A stretch of 64,000 nt of DNA from Chrysemys picta bellii (Eukaryota; Chordata; Testudines; Emydidae). The translations under genes were made by a program, and so were the position numbers. The notes under the pieces are model-generated. The model was not told the DNA's origin. It ran no database searches and saw only the letters and a list, made by a program, of their open reading frames with translations. This document shows, one piece after another, positions 1 to 11,299 of the stretch. Position 1 is the stretch's first letter. The number at the start of each line of letters is the position of its first letter. The stretch lies in assembly GCF_011386835.1 (NCBI RefSeq), contig NC_088791.1, forward strand, positions 24,960,998 to 25,024,997. Direction: 5' to 3'.

Positions 1-436
1 GAGAGACCATGACAAAGAAGGGAGAGAACACAGAGAAATAAAAGAGAGAATGAACTATTAACTCTGCAGAAAAGTTAGAATGAAGGAAAAGACACTGACA
101 GGGCAAAAGATTTTTCCAGGATACATGAGAACAAAGAGTAGCTAAAAGGAAAAGCAGACAAGGAAAAGAAAGGAAGAACAAAAACTTGACAGAGTAAGTA
201 TTTTATTCATTCATAGATATTCTAATGCAAAAATACCAAAAATCTTGCCTGATTCTATTTCTCTATATAAACACCCATCTGGCAAATTGAGAGGAATCAT
301 GTTTTGTGGGCTGCACAAAAAATATTACCCATATTGCTTGCACCCACCCATCCAATTTTGCTCTGCCACCTTCCCTTCCGCATTCAGCTCACACCTCATG
401 CTTCTCCTCTGTAGCAACCTGCATGGAACATGGAGA
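1..436. other. Intron, no recognised feature
   Basis: The stretch is purine-rich at first (repeated gaaag/aagaa runs), then mixed. Short open frames here show no family resemblance or codon bias. The Gypsy LTR begins near the end of this segment. Confidence 0.5.
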
Positions 437-588
437 GAGGGAAGAGTTCAGAGGAGGCACCCAGAAGTCAGTATATGTGCACATGGATAGTATCTTCGCT
501 TCAGCTCAAGCATCTGTGTAAACAGTTCTTAATAAAGTGCCAGCTTAGTTTTAAAAGTGCAAAGTCTTTTCATGATATTATCCAGTAC
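437..588 (+). repeat. 5' LTR of the plus-strand Gypsy element
   Basis: It aligns by eye with 5299-5446: a shared gagggaagagtt start, then gaggaggca, gatggatag/catggatag, gaagcatct-type and TTAATAAA blocks, ending at ttatccagtaca against ttacccaaca. The poly(A) signal is at 531-536. Edges are approximate. Confidence 0.7.
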
Positions 589-1044
589 ACAGTACATGAA
601 ATATAGTGGCAGTGGTTAGAGTAATGAGACCTACAGAAAGGAAGAGAGTGTGATTAACAAGCAAACAAAGCAGTATTTGGAAACAGGTAGGAAGGAGGGA
701 CTGAGACCAACAGGAATGCTGATTTTCCAGGGAAAAAAAGCCTTGCACAAGCATGGAAGCAATGAAAGCAAGAACTTCATCTGTATACATCGCTGACTAT
801 GCATGATAAAGATGAGAAAATGAAAGTAAAGTGTATAGATATAGATATATAATTGAGGGGAAGGACAAGAATTGGGTGCCAGGAATAATGATGAAAACAC
901 GGGAACAGTTGATAAGAGTATTTGATGGGTACTGTGACCTCAGACAGAATAAACCTGTACAGAGATACTCTATTTTTACCTGAAACCCAAGAAGTAGAAG
1001 AGAGAATAGATACTTAAGTTACAGAACTGAGAATTCAGACATCT

Positions 1045-1377
1045 ATGTGTAACTTTGGAGATATTGAAGATTCCCTAATTACAGAAAGGATCATTTGTGG
1101 GACACATGATTCCAGCTTACAGGCGAGGTTGTTGCAAGAGACAGCTCTAAACCTAGAGAAAATGGTTGTTCAACAGTCCAAGGAAACGCTCATTACAATA
1201 ACAGCCACTAGTGCAAAACAAGTACACCGGCTCAAGCTAAAAGAATCCAGGATGCAGGATAGAGACAAACTGACTAAGAATGCAGGCAACATGTTGCAGT
1301 GTACATACTGTGGAAAACAACACGAAAGGCGTAAAGAAAAATGTCCACCCTCTGGGCAATGGTGCAAAAGGCATTAG
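1045..1377 (+). pseudogene. Gypsy gag C-terminal fragment with zinc knuckle
   Basis: A 110-residue open segment encodes a basic, helical region typical of a retroelement Gag C-terminus. It is followed by a knuckle with the spacing CTYCGKQH-X6-C and then a further Cys and His near the end. Such knuckles bind the element's own RNA during packaging. The segment ends at a stop, and the downstream frame is broken, so it is a fragment. It lies about 450 bp after the 5' LTR, where Gag is expected. Confidence 0.6.
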
Positions 1378-1908
1378 AAACAGAACCACTTTATGTCCCA
1401 ATGCTGCAGCTACCCTAGGAAGGTACATGCAGTAACTCAGGACCTAGAGACTTCCACTGAAGAGGAGGGTAACTGCAGTGTGACTTTAGCAGATCCAAAG
1501 ACTCTCATTGAACATGCGCTGCAGAAGAAGGCTGTCTAGCCATTCAACTGCTTATTTGCAACTGCTATTAGATCAATGACCAATTCAATTTTAGCTGGAT
1601 TGCGGAACCAGCTGAAATGTAGTCCCAGCAACACTGATAAGCATCAATATTAGACTGGAGTAATGTGACTGCATTTGCCACTGACCTCAGAATGCCTTTA
1701 TTGTACAAGAGATGTTATCACTTAGAGTTGATAGTAGTTCATACACAGGAGTTTCACCTACTGCTGGTCAGCAGGGCAGTGCAAGCCATGGATTTGATCA
1801 TAATACAGCAACTGTAAGCAGCTTGTGCTCCCCTGCTCACAACCCACTGTGGACACAGACCATGGGAAGCCCCCCGTCAAGAGGTCTGACAGACAGCAGC
1901 CTGCATGG
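1378..1908 (+). other. Degenerate Gypsy internal sequence
   Basis: This continues the element after Gag. Translation in all three plus frames is broken. No protease motif (D-[ST]-G) or reverse-transcriptase block could be found, so much of this region is deleted or replaced. Sequence from about 1810 to the MITE, together with 2188-2395, may be another inserted LTR-like piece. Confidence 0.35.
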
Positions 1909-2187
1909 CTCCTGACCAGGGGCGGCTCTATGTATTTTGCCGCCCCAAGCACGGCAGTGAGGCAGGCTTCGGCGGCGCACCTGCGGGAGGTCCGCCAGTC
2001 CCGCGCCTTCGACGTACCTGCCACCAAATTTCCGCCGAAGCCGTGGGACCGGCAGACCTCCTGCAGGCATGCCGCCAAAGGCAGCCTGACTGCCGCCCTC
2101 ACGGCGACTGGCAGGCCGGCCCCTGCGGCTTGCCGCCCCAGGCACGTGCTTGGTGCACTGGTGCCTGGAGCCACCCCTGCTCCTGAC
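1909..2187. mobile_element. hAT-type MITE with 8-bp target duplication (copy 1)
   Basis: The element spans 1917-2179 and has inverted ends CAGGGGCGGCTC / CAGGGGTGGCTC (second read on the minus strand). It is flanked by identical 8-bp copies of CTCCTGAC at 1909-1916 and 2180-2187. An 8-bp duplication is the signature of hAT transposition. The body is GC-rich with gccgcccc blocks and has no coding capacity; the long frames crossing it on both strands are spurious. Related copies lie at 57003-57242 and 34505-34681. Confidence 0.85.
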
Positions 2188-2395
2188 TGGCTCCTCGCCG
2201 TATATAAACCCAAGTGGCATTCCAGGAAGTGTCCAGGCAACAGTGTGGATCTTCTGTAACTGCCTTGGCCATTCCTGCACTTGAACTCCTGGCTTTGACC
2301 TCAGCTTGATTTAGACTTTGCCTTCTGACCCAGACCCTGAAACCTGACGTGGATTCTCACCCTTGGTCCTGACTGCCCTGACACACTGATGCAAA
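2188..2395. other. Possible LTR-like insert flanking the MITE
   Basis: This contains tataaa and repeated cctg/ctgac blocks reminiscent of retroelement LTR leader sequence, sitting between the MITE and the RNase H fragment. It has no coding similarity to the Gypsy element. The identity is a guess. Confidence 0.25.
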
Positions 2396-2399
2396 GCCA

Positions 2400-3205
2400 G
2401 AAGCCCATAGAATTGTCCGGGTCAGCTCTAATAGATACAGAAAGGGGATATGCTCCGACAGAAAAGGAGCTACTGGCTGTGCTTTTTGGAATGGAACTAT
2501 TCCATCAGCTCAACTTTGGGCACTAGGTGGATGTGTAGTCTGATCACAAGCAGACTCCAGCACTATGGGGTGAGGATAAGTTACTGCCCAGGAAAGTCAC
2601 GGCTGGTGGCAGATACACTGAGCAGGACATACCTGGTAGAGTACACCACAGCCTCTGTCTGCTGTTCCACACAGCCATCTGTCAACATGCTACAATACCT
2701 TCTCATCTCTGATGGGAGGCTCCAGGCAATCTAATACAGCACCCAGCAGGAAGGGTGCTACAGGCAATAAAACATTTCATACTTCAGGGTTGGCTGGATC
2801 GCAAGGAGCAAGCGCCAAAGGAGGCATCTCTCTACCACCAGGTGAGGGATAAACTGTGTGTGCAAGATGGGGTTCTATTTAAAGGAGACTGAGCAGTAAT
2901 CCCAGCAGATTTACGAGCTCATATCATGAGACAGATACACACTTCACACTTGGGGATAGAGGCATGCCTGAGACAAGCCTGGGGGTGTATCTACGGGCCA
3001 GACACGAATGCCCAATTGAGAGCATACATGGAACAGTGAGATGTATGCAAAGAGTATACTGCTCAACAACAGAAGGAGATTATATACCGCCTCAAGAAAT
3101 CCCAATCAAACCCTGCAAAAATGTCGGAACAGACAAATTCACTTTTTAATGGCAGGAACTACATGCTGGGAGTAGATTACTGCACCAGTTTCTGGGAATT
3201 TGCAA
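2400..3205 (+). pseudogene. Gypsy RNase H and integrase N-terminal fragments
   Basis: Translation around 2420-2530 gives an RNase H-like block (APTEKELLAVLFGMELF). Around 2580-2650 comes the end of RNase H (YCPGKSRLVADTLSR). Around 2885-3070 follows an integrase zinc-binding region with HTSHLGIEACL and a later Cys. The start of the integrase core (LGVDYCTSFWE) is at about 3165-3195. Several stops (for example near 2520 and 2890) and frame changes separate these blocks. RNase H before integrase is the normal Ty3/Gypsy order. The core is cut off by the insert that begins near 3230. Confidence 0.65.
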
Positions 3206-3229
3206 CATACTAGGCTACAATCCAGACTA

Positions 3230-4335
3230 ATGATTAGCTGTGTCACCCCTGCCCTGTAACCTAGGGTGCCCTTTACAATGCCTTGCTGCTGTAGCCTCCA
3301 AACTGGACTGCTCACAGCCTCCAGCATGTAAGTCATTCCCAGCTATGCCTGTATGTGCTGCAGCCATCCAGCCACACCTTGGCTTTTACCAGCCTTACTG
3401 ATTAGTACAGGGTGACCCCAACATACTCCCAATCCCAGATTTTCACCCAGAAACCTACGTCCTGTAATACCCAGCCCTCTCCTGGACAGTGCAAATATAC
3501 TGAGTCCATTAGTCCTTTAAGGGTATAATATGCCACAACTTGTTACCCCAAATGGAGTTACCCAGACACTTCAATTTAAGCATACTGGATTTGATTAAAA
3601 AAGGTGTATTAACTACAAAGAGAGAGATTTTAAGTGAATACGAGTAATGAGGCATAAAGTCAAAAGCGGTTACAAGAAAAATAATGGTAAAATGCTTACT
3701 GGTATCTAACTTAACAAACGCTATTAGATTCAAAGCAAAGTTTTCTCATCACATGCTTTCAGAAGTCTTGCTAACCAAACTCTTTAGGTCAGTGCCCTTC
3801 CTTCAGAGTCCAACAGCTGCTTCCTTTGTCTCTTCAGACACAATGAATGCAACAGGCAGGAATTGGGGGCGGGGTGACTTGTGGTGTCTGCCCCTTTTTC
3901 TTGTAGTCCTGTCTCCCCTTTGAGAAGCATTTCCAGCTGGGAGCAAGGTGACAACCAATCTGTATGGACGGAAACTCCATGCTGTTTCTTTACTAAAATG
4001 TAGATTTTTGCCTCTACCCTTTCCTGCCAAAGAATGGCCACTTAGCACTTAATGGTCCATCAGCCTTGTTTACACCTGGCTTACACCATCAGATTGCCCT
4101 TTGTGTCTGAGGAACTGGTTTGGCCCCTCCCAAGATTTATCTGGAAAACATACTTTTAGTCATGATTTCAACTTACGTTTATAACTTCACATATGATTCT
4201 GCTTTATACATTTTGCCATGATATTGCTGATCAACCAATTATGAGTTTTTAAATGATACCGCATAAGACATGCCTTGTACAGAAATTATTACAATAGTGT
4301 GTAGGGTCTGAACACAGGTATATTCTGTCATAGAG
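3230..4335. mobile_element. Inserted LTR-like repeat splitting the integrase
   Basis: Integrase-like coding stops near 3205 and resumes near 4340, so about 1.1 kb has been inserted. The insert has no coding capacity. It has a run of short internal motifs (for example tgtattaactacaaagagag) typical of solo LTRs in turtle-type genomes. I could not fix its ends or find a target duplication, so solo LTR is the best guess rather than a firm call. Confidence 0.4.
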
Positions 4336-4339
4336 ATAG

Positions 4340-4708
4340 GCTATCTGGACAACTCTCAGGTAAGAACCATGATCAAGAAACCAAAAGTGCATTTTGCAAG
4401 ACATGTCATACCTGACATTTTATGCTCTGACAATGAGCCACAGTATGCTGCAGGAGACCTCAAACAATTCAGTGTCAAATGAGTATTTACATACAATACT
4501 ATCTTCCCCTGGTTACCCACAAAGCAATAGGAATGCAGAGTCTGTGATAGAGACAGCCAAGAGACTGATGGCAAAGGCAAAACAGACAGGAAAGGATCCC
4601 TACCTGGCAACATTGGACCATCGTAATACACCCTGTCAGAGAATAGAGAGTAGCCCAACACAAAGAACTGATGGGGCAGGAACAACAATTAAGAAAGCAC
4701 CCAGCTAA
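4340..4708 (+). pseudogene. Gypsy integrase core fragment
   Basis: Translation resumes the integrase catalytic core. An IPDILCSDNEPQYA block at about 4408-4450 holds the second catalytic Asp (the usual G after D-N is E here). It is followed by SPGYPQSNRNAESVIETAK at about 4505-4560, which carries the third catalytic acidic residue, and by DPYLATLDHRNTPC. At least one stop or frame change separates the two blocks. It is the continuation of the fragment ending near 3205. Confidence 0.65.
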
Positions 4709-5298
4709 GTAGGCAACCCACTACAACAAAGGAGCCCTGAGGCCACTTATGCACAAGTAAACGGATCTGAGTCCAATCACCAAACAGCCACATAAAGCTA
4801 TGGCAAAAGGCAGTCGTCCAGCCTGCGGTGCAACACAAGTCATATGAGGTAGCTACAGACTCAGGACAGCAGTGGAGACAAAACCAAAGCCAGTTGTAGA
4901 GTAATGGCAGACAGAGAGTCCTGACAGATGGACAGGGACAAAGCCAGGACCAGGAGAACATAGAGCCTCAGCTTCCATGGCCTGACATAGAAGAAATATA
5001 AACAGGATCATCAGGACAGCATCCGACAGAATGAAGGCAGCAGTAGTGTGGAAGTAAGTCTCCTATCAACATCAGTAACACAAACAAGAAGTGAAAAACT
5101 GGTTCAAAGACCAGCATACTTGAAGAACTATGAGGCCTTTCTACAGTGGGATGGCAGAAAAGGCTATCTACGTTTCTAAGGTGGGCTATGTGCGAATAAC
5201 CTCTGACCCCAGCAAGTCAGCAAGTGCATGTACAAACGGTACAATAACAAAAACAGAAATTGTTAAAACTTTCACAGAACTTGGAGGGAGGATCATAA
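4709..5298 (+). other. Gypsy 3' internal region, degenerate
   Basis: Purine-rich sequence continues from the integrase C-terminus to the 3' LTR. It ends in a purine-rich run (ttggagggaggatcataaga) where a polypurine tract would lie. No other domain was recognised. Confidence 0.4.
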
Positions 5299-5446
5299 GA
5301 GGGAAGAGTTTGGAGGAGGCAGCAGGATGTCTGTGTACAGATGGATAGAATGCAAGCTGCAGTTGAAGCATCTCTGTAAATGTTTCTTTTAATAAATGTC
5401 AGTTTACTTTTACAAGTATGGAGTCCTTTCATGTTATTACCCAACA
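5299..5446 (+). repeat. 3' LTR of the plus-strand Gypsy element
   Basis: This is the direct-repeat partner of 437-588, with AATAAA at 5391-5396. The copies differ by several substitutions and small indels, which indicates an old insertion. Confidence 0.7.
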
Positions 5447-6487
5447 CTGTCCCTTTTTTATCTCACTGTTCCTGTTTTCCAGTTCCATTCTACTTTTGCG
5501 TCCCACCCCTCCAGTTCAATGCAATGCTCTATTATTACCCCAGTTCATTTGCTCTCTGGGCCCTAGTCCTTAAGTCTACCCCTTGAAAAAATTAAGGTTG
5601 TATATATGAACAGACATTTTTAAATTTCCCATCTCAAAGTTATGAGCTTTTATGTAGCACCTGAACATCAACAATTTCATCCTCATTAATTCTATGCAAA
5701 ACAATTACTCTTTCATTGGTTTTTGTTTCTTTGTTTGTGGGAGGGAAGATTATGATTGTTCTCTGTAAATAAATTTTAGTCAGTAATGACATAGAGATTT
5801 CACGAGCAAACATTTTCTCAAAGGATTGCTCTTAGGCATACTGTACCATCAGCTTCATTCACTTTGTTATTAGCCCACTCACCCCTCTCTAGCTCCCTAC
5901 AAAAAAACAGATATCTCTGACCATGGTATTTTCATGTCATCCCTTTTAGGGCCCACCCATATTTCCAGAAGTATTTCCAGAAGAAAAACCTCTAGAAGGC
6001 TTTTAGGAAATAAAGTTACCATGCTAAAAATACTGACTTGCTGACACTTGCATATTATTCCTGGAAGCACTGCATTCTAGATTCAGTATTTCCAGTAAGG
6101 CACCTCATATCTCAGAAAGTACTATTGTGTTACCTGCAGAGGGATAAGGGATAAGTGGGTATTAAATACACAGACAGCTGTCCTCATAACCTTCAGAGTG
6201 TTTAAGTCTTTTTAATACTACAAATTGACATAGTTTGTGAATGCTTTGGATTAACTTGAAATAAGTGTTAAACATCTTGTTATTTGGCATATCAACCCAG
6301 TTTAATAAATATTTTACAAATTATAGCAGGTAAAGTCAAAAATGGGTTCTGTCTCTGGGCTGGATTTTTTACAGGAATTATCTGAATCGTATTAAGAAGA
6401 CAAATGGTAAATTCTACTTGGGCAACAATCTCAACAGCCTACAGTGTGGTTAAATGTTATTCATTACTAACATTGTATGGTAAAACC

Positions 6488-6524
<37 letters not shown>

Positions 6525-7609
6525 GGGACACAATCACCTAAAATTCACACTAAGACTTTTATGTCCTTTATTCTCAGTTCAAGTAGCAATAAAACTGTGT
6601 GTTTGCCTTCATATTTCTGAATGAGAAACCATAGACTTTTTAAATGAATATAAAGCCCTAAAAAAAAGTATACATCAGTAATAATTAGCAGTATTAATGG
6701 GTTACATCTCAAAGTAATAGTATTATGGGTTTACCTCATTCTCCTTAATAACGTTCTTTCACTGTGTGGCACATTTATGTATACTTTTACAGTGCATTAG
6801 ATAAATCTTTTTTACATATATACATAGAAGATTTTTAATGAGTATTTTCAGGCATTTCATTTCAAAAGTTCTTTTATTATTGGTGGAACTCCTTTCTAAC
6901 ACAGGCTTGGAAGATCTGTATTAAATGTGAATGGTTCTTTCATTAAAAACTTAAGGGAACAGTTATCATAGGGATTTGTGTGCCTAATTCTTGTTAACAT
7001 TAATGGGAGTTACATTTACTCATTGTGTGGAGAAACAGGTCCCTTTAGAATATCTTCTAGTAAAAACAAATATAGGTTTACGTAAGTACATTCTCATCTT
7101 GGCACTTTTATAGTGAAAGAATTAAGGATGCCATTAAACCCTTGTGCCCAAGATGAGAATACAGTATACAATTTAACTTTATTATTATTAATATGCCTTC
7201 ATAGTCATTTTCACAAATCATCAAGTTTCATTACAGAATTACAGTCAATACATGCAATATATAGAATCACTTCACTTTACTGCAAACAAAATGTAGCCCC
7301 CTCTGCTGTGGGATACAAGAGTCCATATAGCACTACCCACAGCACTACCCAACAGTTTTAGGATAGCAACTGAAGAATACCTTATCCGTTTGAAGTAGCA
7401 GAGGTATTTAGATAGGCAGAACACACTTGCCTACATTGGAATTTGGTCAGGACACAAGAGTCCTTGCGAAAAGTGCTGTAAGGACATGGTTGGGGCCTCT
7501 GTTATGGCTCATCTAAAAAATGGCACCTTCTCTAGCCCAGTGCCCCCAGGACCTTACTCAGAGGTAAGAGTGCTACTACTGAATAACCGATGCTGCTTCC
7601 TGAAGCAAG
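5447..7609. other. AT-rich intron, no gene seen
   Basis: No coding block, splice-flanked open segment or clear transposon end was recognised apart from the GA microsatellite at 6490-6519. Confidence 0.5.
6490..6519. repeat. (GA)n microsatellite
   Basis: Fifteen uninterrupted GA units. Confidence 0.95.
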
Positions 7610-7786
7610 TACACCTCTACCCCAATATAACACGAATTTGGATATAACGTGGTAAAGCAGTGCTCCGGGGGGGCGGGGCTGTGCACTCCAGCGGATCAAA
7701 GCAAGTTTGATATAATGCGGTTTCACCTATAACACGGTAAGATTTTTTGGCTCCCAAGAACAGCGTTATACAGGGGTAGAGATGTA
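7610..7786. mobile_element. Tc1/mariner-type MITE with TA duplication (copy 1)
   Basis: The element spans 7612-7784, begins CACCTCTACCCCAATATAA and ends with the inverted form (...GGGTAGAGATG). It is flanked by TA on both sides, the target duplication of the Tc1/mariner/pogo superfamily. There is no coding capacity. A close copy lies at 23737-23924. Confidence 0.8.
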
Positions 7787-8725
7787 GTTTTTCCCGGGAG
7801 GTGTCCAATCTAAGCATTGATCTAACCCATACCTCCTTAGTTTATGAGATCTAACAGGATGCCAGGTGGAATGTCTGCAGAAAGAGCCGATTCGTTAAAA
7901 ATACAAGAGTAAAACAACTTATGCCTGTGTGCCATGGTGTGTCTAAGATTAGTCTAAATATGTTGACAAAATTTTCTGTCATTCTGCATGGTATTGTGTA
8001 ATATTTTATTAAACTTCAGTTGTTGGGTTTGAAAATATGTTGTTAAAGTACATTGTGTAGACATTGTGGCAGTGTTTTGTAATACAGTGCAATATTTTGT
8101 AGAAATATAGAAATAAAGTAAGCTAATACACTATAAAACAAGTGAGTACATTATTATGACACAGGCATAAGATAAAGTATTTGGGAATGAGAAATTGATG
8201 TATGTTCTAATTATTTGCTTAAAGCACTTCTAGACAGAACAGCCTCAAACTCTTAGATCAGACTGATTGTGTGTTATTATGCCAAGCTGCACTAACAAAG
8301 TTAGCTTTTTAGATCTGACATCTATCTTTTACCAATTCACCATACAGTTGCTTTCCTTGCAGGAAAAAGGTTTATGTTCTTAAACTGGCAGGAACAGTGG
8401 GTGTGCCCACCCTCTGACAATATATAACACTTATATTACTCTGCTTTAAAAACAGTAGCATGCCTTTGTTAAACAGTGCTCTTCACAGAACGCCCCAAGG
8501 TGACTTACAGTTCAAACACAATAAAAAACAACACCAAACCTACACCTTTTTGGCATCACCCTTTCAATTACAAAATAAAAAAGACATCTATTCCATAATT
8601 GTCAGGCACAGATACTGAAAGTTGGAATATCAAGTTTGTCTCAATGATTTTTTTAAACCTATTTCCGAAAAGAAATGAATTGCTGTCTGGTGCAAGATTT
8701 CTCATGATTTGAAACAGCATTTCAG
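7787..8725. other. Intron, nothing recognised
   Basis: AT-rich sequence without supported features. Confidence 0.45.
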
Positions 8726-9037
8726 TACAGTAGACCCTTGATTTTATGAACACTAATCTTACAAATGACCAGTTATACAAACCGTTTTTCCTGAAGGAAA
8801 AAAAGCCACATAGCAAAAGTGATATTGATGAAGGCAATCTCAACATCCTTTCAAATGCCGATGCCTTCAGTGCATTTGCAATTACTTTGCAATGGTTTGA
8901 AGGACAAGAAGAAAGCAGGGAAGTGCAACATACTGCTATTTATGCACCGTACCTACTGTAATTTTGAGATGGTCAACTTTTCCATTTCATGAATGCTTCA
9001 ATCTCCAATTACTTTGTAAAATATGAGTGCTACTGTA
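8726..9037 (+). mobile_element. Internally deleted Tigger/pogo-like transposon
   Basis: The element spans 8728-9035. It starts CAGTAGACCCTTGATTTTA and ends in the inverted CAGTAG form, with TA at 8726-8727 and 9036-9037. Inside, 8746-8961 encodes 71 residues, including ADAFSAFAITLQWFEGQEES. This resembles the C-terminal tail of pogo/Tigger transposases (an aromatic WFE preceded by a helical A/L-rich stretch). The catalytic domain is absent, so only a tail and the ends remain. The superfamily call rests on ends, TA and the tail motif. Confidence 0.65.
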
Positions 9038-9704
9038 TGTAAAAGGTTAGGAAAACATACACTGCTTGCTGCTTTATTGTTTGGTGATTGAGAGAGATCC
9101 TCACTTGAATTTATTTTGTAGCTTTCATTGCCTTGGGCTTGCAGAATACAAGCCTTTGTGCATAAATGTAAGGGGATTTCTTTTTAGTTTACATATCCGT
9201 TTCTATTTAATGGGTACTGTGAAATAATTGTCTCTTAAGCAAGAAAGTTTAAGTTGAATGGAGAATGTTTAAAGATCCAGTGATAAAAAAAATAGAAGAG
9301 AAATCAAAGATTCAGAAATTGTCCACATGTGAAAAGGTTTTAAGAGTGACTTTAAAATGTAGCATGTCATTTTATTAAAAGGAAGAAATAATTTCCATTT
9401 CTGCAGTGAGATTTTTTTCTCCTAAAAGACTAGTTTGTTAATATCTAGGGAGAAAAAAAAAATCCATACAATTTTTCTGAAGAGTGAAAGTAGCTTATGT
9501 TAAATAATACATCAGGGATTAGTTAGTATCTCAGAAGAAGTTTTGCTGATAGTTTTAGTTACCATAATATTATCTGCATATATTTTAATATTTAGCATTA
9601 TAAATATATTGCTTGAAACAAGGTCAACACCTGCTTGTTCTTAGTGTCCTCGTGAAATTGTTTCTTTGTGGTAACTTGTTCTCATTAAAAAATAGATTGG
9701 TATT

Positions 9705-9845
9705 AGGAAGTTGAGGCCAGATTGTACCATCCTTACTCAAAATAAATACCACCATACTGCTTGAATAGTCTCACTGATTTTAGAGGGAAGGTGCTTGCAG
9801 GGTAAGATGCAATGCACTGTGAGTAAGGATGTCAGAATCCATCCC
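9705..9845. repeat. Worn palindromic short repeat
   Basis: It opens aggccagattgtaccatcc and closes with roughly the inverse (gtaaggatgtcagaatcc). An internal ctcactgattttagaggga block lies where related copies carry gaagtcaatggg. This is the pattern of a foldback MITE family seen repeatedly in this window. Confidence 0.4.
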
Positions 9846-11126
9846 ATAAGGAAGGAGGGGAAACTAGAAACAGAGGAGGAAAACTTCCTTTTAATTTCCA
9901 AAAATGCCTTTGCTGACATGATATCTACTGCTGCACATGGCTGCTAAACTGCATGCTAATGTGGCATTTCTCAGCAGTAATAAATAATCCCTGAAATGAT
10001 TTTCTTTGCGGCCTCCCCCATCAAATTTGTGAGAGTAGATGTGTAGGAGACAGGCATCTCTTTCCTGCAAACCTCAGAAGTGGCAGGATTGTAGGGCACC
10101 AGGGGCAGCCTCGGGGCACTGGGGAAACCAGTGGAGAACAGAATACTGGATGGTGTGAGGAACCACCAAGGGTTGAGGGAGTCTGGAAGAAGGATTGTGT
10201 TGTGCGGGGGAGAGAATCTTGAGAGTGGTGGGAGCAGTGTGATGTCCTGTTGCACTCCAGGAAGATTTTTTTGTGGTGAATGTGAAGGGAAAGAGCCTGG
10301 GGGCCTTAGTTGCAAAGGCAGTGAAAGCCTGAGTGCTGTTGCAGATGTAGGGGAACCGAGGACAGCCATCCCCATTCTACCTCTACCCTCCAGCCTCACC
10401 CATTGTTCCCCTGTCCTTTTTCAGTCCAGGCCCCAGTTCTGTCTCTTTTCAGCTCCTGCCTGACTTTTAAGACACATTCTGGTCTCCGTCCCCCCTCCTA
10501 CCAGCAATGCAGAGCAGCTGCCACTCCCTCTCTTCCTCATGGTGCGGAGGCTCCCATGCTGGTCAGGCTCAGCGCGGGAAGCAGAGACCAGCCAGCTGCT
10601 TGAAATCTGCTTCCAAGGTGGTCCATAAGGCCAAAGGCGGAACAATAGTCCAGCCAGACACATGACTCGAGAGTTAGGTTGCAGGCAGCCATGAGAGAGC
10701 TCTCAACTCCTGAGTGTTTAGCAGGCCTGAGCGTCAATTAACATTCACAATAGTAATCCCTATGTTCAGTAGTAAATATATGCAGGATCAGTCCATAGCT
10801 AAAAATAAGTCAGTGTAGAGAGAGAGAGAAATGATTTAAGACTCTTATTCTTGTGTTATTACACAGTGTTTTTGAAAGCTTTGTTTTAAAGTTCTTGAAA
10901 TAATTTGCAGAGATCTAGGGAGCATAAGGGATTGATTTTTAACCTGCTGCTGTTCATTCTGATGCCACAGTATATGGCAAAAATCATTCTCTGCAAGTTT
11001 TTATATTTATCTATCAAACGCGTTATGATTTACGTTAGATGTATTCATTTACAAGAAGAGCCATCCATAATACAGAATTCCCATCAGAATATTCTTATTT
11101 AAAAGGATCCTCTAATAATATAAAAG

Positions 11127-11145
11127 ATATATATATATATATATA
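11127..11145. repeat. (TA)n microsatellite
   Basis: A short uninterrupted TA run. Confidence 0.9.
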
Positions 11146-11299
11146 GGACATTGAATTCCAAAGACTCTCAAAGAACTTTACAATCTCTATATATCAGGCT
11201 CTCTTTACTGACTTGCCCTCCAACAGTCTCTCTCTCTGAAATGCATTCATCTATAGATGAACTATACAGGGAATTTTAGGAAAACAGAAAATAATTACA

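Larger units (their letters stand above)
437..5446 (+). mobile_element. Decayed Ty3/Gypsy LTR retrotransposon, canonical order
   Basis: A gag zinc-knuckle fragment, an RNase H fragment and integrase fragments lie in this order on the plus strand between two similar ~150-bp direct repeats (437-588 and 5299-5446). Each repeat carries AATAAA (531-536 and 5391-5396), as expected for LTRs with a poly(A) signal. Most of protease and reverse transcriptase is missing, and the body is cut by a hAT MITE (1917-2179) and an LTR-like insert (about 3230-4335). All reading frames carry stops, so this is a fossil. It lies in the same orientation as the host gene, so its old poly(A) signals face the transcript's sense direction. 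Exact LTR edges and target duplication were not resolved. Confidence 0.75.
9038..11290. other. Intron with short repeats only
   Basis: AT-rich except for a GC-richer block at about 10050-10740. Open frames on both strands of that block (the longest 142 codons at 9971-10399, minus) show no domain, and their residue make-up fits chance. A worn palindromic repeat lies at 9705-9845 and a TA repeat at 11127-11145. Confidence 0.5.

Noticed and set aside
1758..2280. Long overlapping frames on both strands
   Set aside because: They run through the GC-rich hAT MITE; openness on both strands is due to few stop codons in GC-rich DNA.
9971..10399. 142-codon minus-strand frame in a GC-richer block
   Set aside because: No domain, biased to Pro/Leu/Ser as chance frames in such sequence are, and overlapped by an equally open plus-strand frame.
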